64,000 bases of DNA from Actinomyces oricola. GTDB taxonomy: Bacteria; Actinomycetota; Actinomycetes; Actinomycetales; Actinomycetaceae. Positions 19,065 through 26,497 of this stretch are shown in pieces. The position numbers were made by a program, and so were the translations under genes. Numbering within the stretch: position 1 is the stretch's first letter; each line of letters starts with the position of its first letter. The notes below the pieces were generated by a model. The model saw only the letters and a list, made by a program, of their open reading frames with translations, searched no databases and was not told the origin of the DNA. Location: the NCBI RefSeq assembly GCF_004104015.1, contig NZ_RYFV01000001.1:186001-250000 (forward strand). Reading direction: 5' to 3'.

Positions 19065-19781
19065 TCACAGCCCGCGCCCCTGCCGCTGCCGAGGCGCTTT
19101 GGACTTGGCTGCTCCGAACGCGGCTCCGCTCAGGAAGGCGTTGGCCTGTTCTGCGGCCGACGCCAGGTGCCGGTCGTCGGGGTGCAGGTAGCCGCGCGTC
19201 GTCTCGATCGAGGCGTGCCCGAGGATTTCTTGGAGCACATGCAGGGGAACGCCCGCATCGGCGAGCCAGGTCGCGCCCGTGTGCCGGAGGCCGTGCCGAG
19301 TCAGGTTGGGAAGCCCGAGGTCGATCACGAGCTGATCCCAGTTCGTCGCATCCCGAACGGTCGCGGTGGTCAGCACGCCGCCTCTCGGCCCGGTCAGCAG
19401 TTGGTCCTCCGGCTGCTTGCCTTCGGTGAGATGTTCTAGCACGGGACGCAGCGGGTTCAGGATCGGCACTCGGCGCTCCTTGCGGTTCTTGGTGGGCTTG
19501 GTGATGAGCCCGCCCTTTCCGGGGAATATCTGCCAGCGGATCACGACAAGGTTCTTGTCGAACTGCACGTCCCTCACTTGCAGCCCGGACACCTCCGAGC
19601 TGCGAGCGGCCAGGAGTGCGGCGAGCATCACGAAGTCCGAGTAGGACTGGTGCACCTGCCCGCACGCATCGGCGGAGGGCGTCAGGAGACGATCGACTAC
19701 CTGCGGCATGATCGGCACATCGGTGGTGCGCACGATCTCGGCCAATGCAGTGTCGCGCGCGGTGTGTTCAAGCGGTGTCAT
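19065..19781 (-). pseudogene. Phage-type tyrosine integrase, N-terminally truncated
   Basis: 238 residues containing the full catalytic domain: Arg in AARSSEVSGLQV, HGLRHTGATWLADAG (His/Arg pair), LGHASIETTRGYLHPDD with the nucleophile Tyr. Actinobacterial integrases of this type are 370-400 residues; the N-terminal arm- and core-binding domains are missing. The remaining 5' end (ATG 19781) overlaps the 3' end of the membrane-protein gene by 14 bases on the same strand, marking a recombination junction. Without the core-binding domain it should not recombine DNA on its own. Confidence 0.8.
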
Positions 19782-20211
19782 AGCCGGAAAGGTGGACGGT
19801 CGCTAAAGCGACCTCCAACAGCCCCCACGCAGTCGAGTAGCTGCCGAAGAGGAGGCCGCCGGTGCCCGTGGCTACACCGTTGGCGATCATGAAGACGCCG
19901 ATGCCGATCAGTCCGATGCCGATCAGGAGCAGCGGTACGGCAAGAATCCATCGGTTCCAGCGGCGCACACTCGGTATCAAGGGCAGGAGTGTGATCGTCA
20001 GGATCAGGATGCCAACGGCGGCGTTGCCCCATTGAGCCAGTGAGATTTGTCTGGCGTTCGCATACAGAGCGCGTTCTGCGTCGCTGACTTCCGGCCCACC
20101 GTGGATGCCAAGGCGACCCTCGACGGCGTACTGCGCTTTCGCGGCAGCATAGAGGACAGCAAGGATGGCAGCAGCCACGATCAGAGCGACGCGCACGGAG
20201 TTTCGTCTCAT
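19768..20211 (-). CDS. Small membrane protein of TetR operon
   Basis: 147 residues with four hydrophobic segments (about 5-23, 61-79, 88-108 and 115-136 including GIGLIGIGVFMIANGVATG). No family recognised. Its start overlaps the preceding gene's stop, so it is the third gene of the tetR operon. Its last residues (SGYDTA) lie over the truncated integrase start, so the natural C-terminus may have been replaced. Confidence 0.6.
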   Translation of the reverse strand: MRRNSVRVALIVAAAILAVLYAAAKAQYAVEGRLGIHGGPEVSDAERALYANARQISLAQWGNAAVGILILTITLLPLIPSVRRWNRWILAVPLLLIGIGLIGIGVFMIANGVATGTGGLLFGSYSTAWGLLEVALATVHLSGYDTA

Positions 20212-20771
20212 CTTCCAGTTCCTCCGTGGCTGTTGCGGAGGACGCCCGCGATCCCTTTGAGCCAGGATCGACGGATCATGCCGCTACCGGCTCGGATGAG
20301 AAGCCAGTACACACCGAAGGCGCGAGCAGAGAGCCCGCTGGTGGCGTAACATCGCGTCTCCGTAGACAGCAAGCCGTCGCGGTAGAGGAAGTTCATCGCC
20401 ACCTTCACCGTGTCCGGCGGGGAGGTATCCCTGAATCCCGTGATGGGATCGCTCTCGAAGTCCAGGACGCTGGGATCATGCCGAGCGCGGAGGAAACCGA
20501 CGTAGACCAGTTCGTCGCTGTCGCGGTGCGCGAGCACATAGGGGCCGTGGTCGAAGAAGTCGAGCACCCGCCCGCCTCGTTCTTCGGGCACTTTTCCAAG
20601 TGAAGCGATGGTCATGATCCGGCGGAACAGAGGCACATCGTTCCAGGTCAGTGCGTCCACCGCGTCGATCACTTGATCCGCAGCGGCGTAGGTCTTGATG
20701 CTGTGGTACTCGCTCCACTCCCAGGCGGGGAGTGCGCGATCGAGCATGGTGCCTGCGCGCCCCCGAGTCAT
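20208..20771 (-). CDS. Conserved hypothetical protein (SRPBCC/DUF2867-like)
   Basis: 187 residues overlapping both neighbours by 4 bases. The pattern LPAWEWSEYHSIKTYAAAD, DVPLFRRIM, LSTETRCYATSGLSARAF and YWLLIRAGSGMIRRSWLKGI resembles actinobacterial SRPBCC-like or DUF2867-type proteins whose C-terminus reads TETRV...YWRLIRPGSGLIRR. These folds bind hydrophobic ligands; the ligand is unknown. Being between a TetR repressor and a membrane protein suggests a ligand-response cassette. Likely translation start is ATG 20771 or ATG 20747. Confidence 0.6.
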   Translation of the reverse strand: MTRGRAGTMLDRALPAWEWSEYHSIKTYAAADQVIDAVDALTWNDVPLFRRIMTIASLGKVPEERGGRVLDFFDHGPYVLAHRDSDELVYVGFLRARHDPSVLDFESDPITGFRDTSPPDTVKVAMNFLYRDGLLSTETRCYATSGLSARAFGVYWLLIRAGSGMIRRSWLKGIAGVLRNSHGGTGR

Positions 20772-21277
20772 TGTTCTGTCTCCGTGCTCGGTGCGAGCAC
20801 TCGTGCGACAGCCCGAGTGAATCGGCCCCAGGTGTCCTCGGGCAGCGCCTCGGAGATACGGTCGAGCAGCAAGAGAGGCGCGAGATTCAGCACGGCAAGC
20901 ACAACGGCGGCATCCGGGTCTACATCCGGCCTGAGCGAAGCAGCTCGTTCGACTGCCGCGCGGAACAGCGCACGCGACGGCTCGGGGTCGTCCGTCAGGA
21001 CGCGGCCCAGGTAGCGGATGTCTGCGGATCGCTTCGCCAGCGCCTCGACCGCCCCGGAGGGATCCGTGCGGGCGAGTTCGTCGGCGCGTTCGAGCACCAC
21101 CGTCGTGCAGCGATCCGCGAGCGCCTGTTTCGAGCCGAAGTGATGGACGATCAATGCCTGGCTCGTGCCTGCTTCGCGCGCGATCACCTGCATGCTCGTG
21201 CCCGCGACCCCGCGCTCACCAAAACATGCGATCGCGGCTTCGATGATCCGCTCTGCCCCGGGTGCGTTGATGCTCAT
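20768..21277 (-). CDS. TetR/AcrR-family transcriptional regulator
   Basis: 169 residues. The N-terminal HTH (about 8-55) contains RIIEAAIACFGERGVAGTSM, IAREAGTSQALIVHHFGSK; the rest is a helical ligand domain. ATG 21277 lies 6 bases after a TAGTCT -10 box and the operator-like palindrome overlaps that promoter, so autoregulation is likely. First gene of a three-gene overlapping operon and divergent from the relaxase fragment. Codon and GC usage resemble the chromosome. Confidence 0.85.
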   Translation of the reverse strand: MSINAPGAERIIEAAIACFGERGVAGTSMQVIAREAGTSQALIVHHFGSKQALADRCTTVVLERADELARTDPSGAVEALAKRSADIRYLGRVLTDDPEPSRALFRAAVERAASLRPDVDPDAAVVLAVLNLAPLLLLDRISEALPEDTWGRFTRAVARVLAPSTETEQ

Positions 21278-21283
21278 GCGATG

Positions 21284-21303
21284 AGACTAACTGTTTATTC
21301 AGT
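21284..21303 (-). promoter_or_regulatory. TetR promoter and operator
   Basis: On the minus strand TAGTCT (21284-21289) lies 6 bases before ATG 21277. The palindrome ACTG-AATAAA-CAGT (21290-21303) sits directly upstream within the promoter spacer, typical of TetR sites such as TGACTGAATAAACAGTTA. Confidence 0.55.
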
Positions 21304-21328
21304 CAGCGTCTAGAACTGTACCATCGCA

Positions 21329-21368
21329 CGTCTTTCAGACGAGGTCCGCGCCGCCCGGCGGGCGGCGC
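21329..21368 (+). other. Two adjacent hairpins upstream of relaxase: candidate oriT remnant
   Basis: CGTCT-TTC-AGACG (21329-21341) and GCGCCGCCC-GGC-GGGCGGCGC (21348-21368), both perfect. MobF-type relaxases usually nick at inverted repeats just upstream of their own gene, which starts here at 21418. No nic consensus can be assigned by eye. Confidence 0.35.
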
Positions 21369-21417
21369 CGTAGGCGGGTTCTGGCGCTCACCTCCCAGCC
21401 AGGAGGGAGGCCCGGTC

Positions 21418-22965
21418 GTGACGGTTTCGATGCGCGTGATGAGTGCGGGCGATGGCTACAAGTACCTTCTGAAATCCATCGCAGCCGGCGACGGTGACCG
21501 CTCCCTTTCGACCCCGCTTACGAGGTACTACGCCGAGGCGGGGAACCCGCCAGGCTTCTGGCTTGGACAGGGCCTCGCGTCGCTGGGGCACGGCGAGCTG
21601 GCCGGTGGCTCGCAGGTGTCCGAGGCGCAGCTACAGCTCTTGATCGGCATGGGGCATGACCCCATCACCGGGGAGGCTCTGGGGCGTCCCTATCAGCAGT
21701 TCGCCAGTGTCGTCGAGCGGATTGAGCAGCGCGTGAACGCGCTCGACCCGGAGCTGGGGCCGGCGGCGCGAGCGCGAGAGGTCGCTACGATCGAGGCTGA
21801 GGAAGCCGAGCGCGGCACCCGCCGCGCGGTGGCCGACTACGACTTCACGTTCAGCGTCCCCAAGTCCGTCTCCGCAATCTGGGTGGTTGCAGACGCGGGC
21901 ACGCAATCGCTGATCGCTGACGCGCATCACGCAGTGGTTGCAGAGCTGGTTGCGTTCCTCGAACGGGAGGTTGCAGCAACCCGCGTGGGCGCAACCGGCC
22001 CGGACGGCGCGGTTGCGCACGTCGATGTCACCGGCGTCTCAGCGGCAGCGTTCGACCACTACGACTCACGCTCAGGCGACCCGCAGTTGCACACCCATGT
22101 AGTGATAAGCAACAAGGTTCTGACCGCGCAAGACGGGCGCTGGCGCACCCTCGCAGGGCGCCCGATGCACGCCGCGGTCGTCGCCATATCCGAGCTATAC
22201 AACGCGGCTCTGGCCGATCGACTGACCGGCACCTTGGGCGTCGGATGGGAAGCACGGGAGCGGGGCCGCGACCGCAACCCAGCGTGGGAAATCGAAGGCG
22301 TACCCGACGAGCTGGTGACCGAGTTCTCCACTCGCTCGCAGCATATCGAGGTCGAGAAGGAACGACTGATCGCCGAGTACGTCGCCAGGCATGGCCGGCA
22401 GCCCTCGGCGCGAATGGTGCTGAAACTGCGCGCCCAAGAGACGCTCGCCCCTCGACCGGAGAAGCAGATCAAGTCGCTGGCGGACCTCACCCGCGACTGG
22501 CGCGAGCGCGCAACCCGGCTGCTCGGCACGGATGCGACCGGCTGGGCGCGCGCCTTGCTCCGCGGCGAGGCACCGCGACGGATGCTGCGCGCCGACGACG
22601 TGCCGCTGGACGTGGTGCACGAAGTCGGGCAGGCCGTGATGGAGACGGTTGCGGAGAAGCGCACGACCTGGACTCGCTGGAATCTGCACTCCGAAGCCAG
22701 CCGGCAGTTGATGGGCTGGCGGTTCGTCAGCCTCCAAGATCGTGAAGCGATCACCGGGCTCATCGCGGACACAGCCGAGCGTGTATCGCTGCGGCTGACG
22801 CCACCGGAGGCGGCGTCGAGCCCGTTGCAGTTCCGACGCGCCAATGGCACCTCGCGCTTCCGGCCGCACGCCTCGGTCCTGTTCTCATCCGAAGCTCCGC
22901 TCGCGGCCGAAGACCGCCTTCTTGATCGAGCCGCAGACCGGACGGGGCCGGTACGCGCCGACGAA
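21418..22965 (+). pseudogene. MobF (TrwC/TraA-type) conjugative relaxase, C-terminally truncated
   Basis: About 515 residues of recognisable relaxase from GTG 21418 (AGGAGG at 21401-21406). N-terminal SMRVMSAGDGYKYLLKSIAAGD and TRYYAEAGNPPGFWLG carry the candidate catalytic tyrosines; VADYDFTFSVPKSVSAIWVVA and the metal-binding GDPQLHTHVVISNKV (His pair) are intact. The family continues into helicase/AAA domains (over 1000 residues), but here homology ends near AAEDRLLDRAADRTGP and the reading frame runs on to 23310 as nonsense. The 3' part has been deleted and joined to a fragment of another gene. Relaxase domain could in principle still nick DNA. Confidence 0.85.
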
Positions 22966-23287
22966 CATCATCCTGATCCGCACCCACGGTCGTCGTGGGA
23001 TCGGCTGGATCACGCTTGCTGGTGGCCTCGCGGCACTCTGCTTCTACGCTGCCGCGATCTGCACGGTGCTGCTGAGCCGCGATGGCCCCGGCTGGCTCAA
23101 CCTTCTCGTCCTCTTGTTCATATGGGACGGGTTCAAGATGCTCAGGATCGACCCCGTGACGCTCATGCTGCGCCGGTACATTCGCACCGAGCCCGAACCC
23201 GAGTGCGAGCTGGAACCCGAGCCCGACGCGGAGGCCGAGGCGGAGCCGGCCAGCGGTGCCGAGGGGGACGGGGATGGGTACGCGTGA
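22910..23287 (+). pseudogene. 3' fragment of an unidentified membrane protein
   Basis: In a different frame from the relaxase remnant. It reads RTHGRRGIGWITLAGGLAAL then a second hydrophobic run (GWLNLLVLLFIWDGFKMLRI), then a tail of Glu-Pro repeats (EPEPECELEPEPDAEAEAEP). No start codon with a ribosome-binding site is visible, so this is the 3' end of a gene joined to the relaxase by deletion. Two likely membrane segments; function unknown. Confidence 0.5.
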
Positions 23288-23338
23288 GCACGTGGTGGCC
23301 TCGGCGCTGAGGCTGATGCCGGGCGCGGCCCGGGGCCG

Positions 23339-23566
23339 TTAGGGGTGCTGAGGCCCTCCTGTGAGCAGGCCGAGGGCGTCCAGGTCGAGGCGGCTGGCCA
23401 GGAGGTCGACGGAGTCCAGGGTCAGGTTGCGCTCGCCGCGCTCGATGCCCGCCAGGTAGCGGGCCGTCACCCCCAGATGCTCGGCGAGGGCCTCCTGCGT
23501 CAGGGCGCGGCGGTGCCGCTCGGCGCGCAGGTTGGCGCCCAGGCGCTTCCTCAGGGGCTCTGACAC
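23339..23566 (-). CDS. XRE-family helix-turn-helix regulator
   Basis: 75 residues from GTG 23566; the frame is open further upstream to 23698 but would then overlap the divergent lipoprotein gene. The Cro/C1 HTH covers most of it: LGANLRAERHRRALTQEALA then LGVTARYLAGIERGERNLTL. No ligand domain. A short palindrome (GTTCC-ACA-GGAAC, 23613-23625) lies between it and the divergent lipoprotein gene and may be its operator. Such single-domain regulators are typical of plasmids and phages. Confidence 0.75.
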   Translation of the reverse strand: MSEPLRKRLGANLRAERHRRALTQEALAEHLGVTARYLAGIERGERNLTLDSVDLLASRLDLDALGLLTGGPQHP

Positions 23567-23612
23567 ACCCCCATCGTCAGTGCCGGAAGCCACTGCTTCC
23601 AGGTACTCATCA

Positions 23613-23625
23613 GTTCCACAGGAAC
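23613..23625. promoter_or_regulatory. Palindrome between XRE regulator and lipoprotein
   Basis: GTTCC-ACA-GGAAC in the divergent intergenic space, just upstream of a TAAGAT -10-like sequence (about 23638) for the lipoprotein gene. Candidate operator. Confidence 0.35.
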
Positions 23626-23679
23626 CGATGACTTCTACTAAGATCGGCTCGGACTCCAACAGAAACGAGAGGCAGCCCC

Positions 23680-24189
23680 ATGCCCACGAAGTTCCCACGC
23701 AGAACAGCCGTCATCGTGATGGCAGCCCTCCCTGCCGTGCTCGCCCTGAGCGCGTGCGGCAGCAGCAGCCCGATGGACCAGTACGCCGGGACGTACACTG
23801 GCTCGTCGGGCAGAACGACACTCCTGCTCAACAAGGATGGAAGTGCCTTCTACTCAGAGAGTCGCACCGCGAAGTACGAGCCGGATAAGCGTGGTTCGGC
23901 GAAGTGGAAGATTGAGAAGAACAGGCTCATCGTCTACGACAACGAGGCCCTCGGCTACGACATCTACGCCGAGCTGAGAGGCAATGAGAAGGGCAATGAG
24001 GACTCCCTGCTGTTCCAGTCCAACAACAATAGGTGGAACGACGAGGTCTATACGCGGGGCAGTAAGAGTGGCCTTGGCGGCACAGTTGGACAATGTCGAC
24101 GCAGTCGTGTGCGCAAGACTGTTGGGCTTTCCGCCGCGGCGCAGCCACTCCTTGACCTGTCGGGGATCGTGTCGATCAAGTCATGGTGA
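23680..24189 (+). CDS. Small lipoprotein with chimeric C-terminus
   Basis: 169 residues from ATG 23680 with a GAGAGGC site. A lipoprotein signal peptide ends at LALSACGSS (lipobox Cys near residue 26), so the mature protein is membrane-anchored outside the cell. Residues 30-125 (DQYAGTYTGSSGRTTLLLNKDG ... DEVYTRG) look like a small beta-rich domain. From about residue 128 (24061) the frame runs antisense through an AbiEi-type gene fragment, so the last 40 residues are probably junk acquired by a deletion. Function unknown. Confidence 0.6.
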   Translation: MPTKFPRRTAVIVMAALPAVLALSACGSSSPMDQYAGTYTGSSGRTTLLLNKDGSAFYSESRTAKYEPDKRGSAKWKIEKNRLIVYDNEALGYDIYAELRGNEKGNEDSLLFQSNNNRWNDEVYTRGSKSGLGGTVGQCRRSRVRKTVGLSAAAQPLLDLSGIVSIKSW

Positions 24190-24362
24190 GCGAGCGCAGA
24201 GGTGAGGCAGACCGTCGCGTCGGGTCGGCGGGTCGCGGCCTCGACCAGGCTCCAGTCCGTGGCCGGCGCGTCTCTGGGGAGGTAGATTCCGCGCGCGATA
24301 CGGGTGAAGTCGCCAGCATCGGCTGCCCGGTAAAGGCCAGCGCGCGACCCAGAAGCGGTCAA
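24048..24362 (-). pseudogene. AbiEi-type antitoxin / transcriptional regulator, fragment
   Basis: Recognisable part is about 24175-24362: AGLYRAADAGDFTRIARGIY, then ATVCLTSALAHHDLIDTIPD, the core of the N-terminal half of AbiEi-like regulators of type IV toxin-antitoxin or abortive-infection loci. It lacks the upstream winged-helix start and the C-terminal domain, and no AbiEii nucleotidyltransferase follows. Beyond IPD the translation is unrelated. A remnant of a defence locus. Confidence 0.6.
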
Positions 24363-24467
24363 GTCCCTTTACGGGAAGGATCATGACAATCATCCGCTGA
24401 CGATCCGTGACGCCGATCGCGGTCTTCTCACTCTCAAGCGGGCCCGTCGACCAGGGGCTCGGCAAGG

Positions 24468-24545
24468 TTGTTGGCCTGGGGGATGGCTTGCGGTGATGTG
24501 CTTGATATGACTCGCCAGGGTGTCAGCAAGCACTTCCACGCTGCG
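24468..24545 (+). pseudogene. Possible helix-turn-helix gene fragment
   Basis: The translation LAWGMACGDVLDMTRQGVSKHF resembles the recognition-helix region of small actinobacterial HTH proteins (pattern W..IA..LG.S.Q.....F). It lacks both ends. Low-confidence remnant within about 450 bases that otherwise contain no gene. Confidence 0.25.
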
Positions 24546-24639
24546 TGGGGAGCTACATGGGGTCTGATGGCACGTGCAGGTGCCGGTGGTCGGCCGGGAT
24601 CGCGGGGCCCTCAGGTCCGCCCAGGCGTTGCCCGGCCCG

Positions 24640-25077
24640 CTACCGCGGGGACGAGACGGCTGGACTGACCCAGCGCAGGTCGGGGAACCGGGCGAAGTCG
24701 CTGTCGAAGGAGCACAGGGAGGTGCCGTACTCGATGGCCAGCGCTGCCAGATGCGCGTCGGTCACGAGGTTGCCGCGCAGGTCGCCGTCGACCAGGAGAC
24801 GAGCGAGGACCTGTGCGTGACGGGCTCCGGGAACGGGGACCCAGGCCTGCTCGGCCTGAAGCCAGTCACTGATGAAGCTCCAGGCCTCTGCCGGCGTCAG
24901 GGGACTGGTCGTCACGCGGGGGTGGGTGATGATGCGTTGGAACGCCAGGAGCGAGGCCCAGGGCAGTCCGACGCGTTCCGCGCCGTTCAGTGCATCGGTC
25001 AGCCACGCTCGTGCCGCGTCGTGGAAGGAGGAGCGGTCGTCAACGGCGTAGAGCAGGACATTGGCGTCAACGATCAT
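24640..25077 (-). CDS. vapC: VapC-family PIN-domain ribonuclease toxin
   Basis: 145 residues. PIN-domain metal ligands visible: Asp4 in MIVDANVLLYAVD, Asp in the central NLVTDAHLAALAIE, and Asp in FDSDFARFPDLRW. Such toxins cleave tRNA or rRNA when released from their antitoxin. The start overlaps the antitoxin gene by 11 bases, so the pair is translationally coupled. All key acidic residues seem present, so it is probably active. Confidence 0.9.
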   Translation of the reverse strand: MIVDANVLLYAVDDRSSFHDAARAWLTDALNGAERVGLPWASLLAFQRIITHPRVTTSPLTPAEAWSFISDWLQAEQAWVPVPGARHAQVLARLLVDGDLRGNLVTDAHLAALAIEYGTSLCSFDSDFARFPDLRWVSPAVSSPR

Positions 25078-25312
25078 GAGTGGCCCGGGTGCCGTCCTGG
25101 TCCAGCAGGTCGAGAACGTCGGCGACGTCGGTCACGTCCACCTTGAGTCCGACGTGCGCCGTCCGCTGGCGAAAGCGGGTGGGTGCAGGCTTACGGGCCA
25201 GACCCGCCCTGGCGAGCTCGTTGACGGCCTCGCCGAGCCCCACCTGTCGCTCACGCCGCAGCTGCTCCGCGGCCGCGGCGACCTCCGGGTCCAGCCTCAC
25301 GGTAGTTCTCAT
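25067..25312 (-). CDS. vapB: VapB-family antitoxin (ribbon-helix-helix)
   Basis: 81 residues. N-terminal MRTTVRLDPEVAAAAEQLRR followed by GLGEAVNELARAGLA is the RHH DNA-binding fold; the C-terminal half would wrap the toxin. ATG 25312 lies 6 bases after a TAGCCT -10 box and the large inverted repeat just upstream is the likely autoregulatory operator. Confidence 0.88.
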   Translation of the reverse strand: MRTTVRLDPEVAAAAEQLRRERQVGLGEAVNELARAGLARKPAPTRFRQRTAHVGLKVDVTDVADVLDLLDQDGTRATHDR

Positions 25313-25318
25313 GGAACC

Positions 25319-25360
25319 AGGCTAGCATCTGTGGTGCACGCCGAGGCGCATCACAGATGC
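25319..25360 (-). promoter_or_regulatory. vapBC promoter and operator
   Basis: Minus-strand TAGCCT (25319-25324), 6 bases before ATG 25312 (leaderless). Inverted repeat GCATCTGTGGTGC (25325-25337) against GCATCACAGATGC (25348-25360), 12 of 13 positions pairing, 10-base spacer, covering the promoter spacer and -35. Confidence 0.65.
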
Positions 25361-25533
25361 GACACGAGCACCCGGGATATCCCGTGGAGTGCAGTCGGAG
25401 CGCTGTGGAGTCAGGGGGTCATGCGCGGAGGTCTAACCGTGTTTGCGGTAACCCGCCCCAGGCCGCCCGTCCCTGGTTGGAGCGGCATCCGGGACCTCGC
25501 CGAGGCGTTTCGGTCGCGGGCCGCCGTCAGGGG

Positions 25534-25662
25534 TCAGGCGGCTTTGATGACGTCGAGGACGTCCTGCCCCGTCGTCACCACCTGCGCGCCGTCCAGGAGC
25601 TCAGGCGGTAGATGGCGGCGCTGACCGTCCTCGAACCCGAACGCGAACACCTCGAACGACAT
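25534..25662 (-). CDS. Small ORF of unknown function
   Basis: 42 codons from ATG 25662: begins MSFEVFAFGFEDGQRRHLPP and ends DVLDVIKAA. The opening resembles the N-terminus of longer actinobacterial hypothetical proteins, so this may be a truncated gene. No clear ribosome-binding site. Confidence 0.3.
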   Translation of the reverse strand: MSFEVFAFGFEDGQRRHLPPELLDGAQVVTTGQDVLDVIKAA

Positions 25663-25732
25663 ACGGTGAGACTACCGGCTGCTCATCGGAGGCGGCCCGG
25701 CTGGCCGTTGCGCCCTCCCGGCCCAGTGGGGC

Positions 25733-26335
25733 TCAGTGGGAGGGCGTGTACCCGGTGCGATCGGCCTCGGTAATCCTCCTCAGCACCCGCGCGGGATTGC
25801 CGGCGGCCACAGTGCGCGGGGGCACGTCGTGGGTCACGACGCTCCCCGCGCCGATGACCGCCCCATCGCCGATGGTCACCCCCGGCAGCACGGAGGCGCC
25901 CGCACCGATCCACACGGCGTTCCCAATCGTGATCGGGCGGGCGAAACAGCCCCCGGCTATGCGCTCGGCGGCGTCGAGGGCGTGTCCGGCGGTGTAGAGG
26001 CCGACCTTCGGGGCGAGCAGCACGTCGTCGCCGATCGTGATGGGTGCGCAGTCGAGCATCACGCAGTCGAAGTTCGCGAAGAACCGCTCACCCAGTCGGA
26101 TATTGGAACCGAACTCGCAGCGGAAGGTCGGTTCGAGACTCGCCCCCGTCCCGGCACTGCCCACAACCTCCCGCAGCAGGGCCTCGCGCTCCTGCCGAGG
26201 CCGGCCGTAGGAGGCGTTGTAGGCGTTCGTGGCCAGGACGGCGCGGGTGCGAGCGGCGATGAGCTCAGGGGTCAGGTCGTCATACATTGCGCCGGTGGCC
26301 ATATGGGCGAACTGCTCGTGAAGCGAAGCGGTCAT
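25733..26335 (-). CDS. Maltose/galactoside O-acetyltransferase family protein
   Basis: 200 residues from ATG 26335. Left-handed beta-helix acetyl-CoA transferase: N-terminal mac domain (MATGAMYDDLTPELIAART), then hexapeptide repeats (GDDVLLAPKVGLYTAGHAL with the catalytic His, GNAVWIGAGASVLPGVTIGD, GAVIGAGSVVTHDVPP). Acetylates a sugar hydroxyl, exact acceptor unknown. No Shine-Dalgarno is visible; CAAAAT lies 6 bases upstream. Divergent from phzF-like gene. Marks the return to chromosomal-type genes. Confidence 0.9.
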   Translation of the reverse strand: MTASLHEQFAHMATGAMYDDLTPELIAARTRAVLATNAYNASYGRPRQEREALLREVVGSAGTGASLEPTFRCEFGSNIRLGERFFANFDCVMLDCAPITIGDDVLLAPKVGLYTAGHALDAAERIAGGCFARPITIGNAVWIGAGASVLPGVTIGDGAVIGAGSVVTHDVPPRTVAAGNPARVLRRITEADRTGYTPSH

Positions 26336-26497
26336 CGCGCCATTTTGCACCACTCACGACGATGCGCGGCCCGCAAGCGTCACGGAACAGGTGCGCCCAC
26401 CGGTCGCGCTGACACGGGGTTAATCGGGACAATGGGCGGGCGCCCTGACTCGGTTAATCCCCAACGCAGGGCACGGACACGAAAGGGGCCTCAACCC

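Noticed and set aside
25736-26497. Long N-terminal extension of the PhzF-like protein
   Set aside because: This part is antisense to the acetyltransferase gene; PhzF homology begins exactly at ATG 26498.
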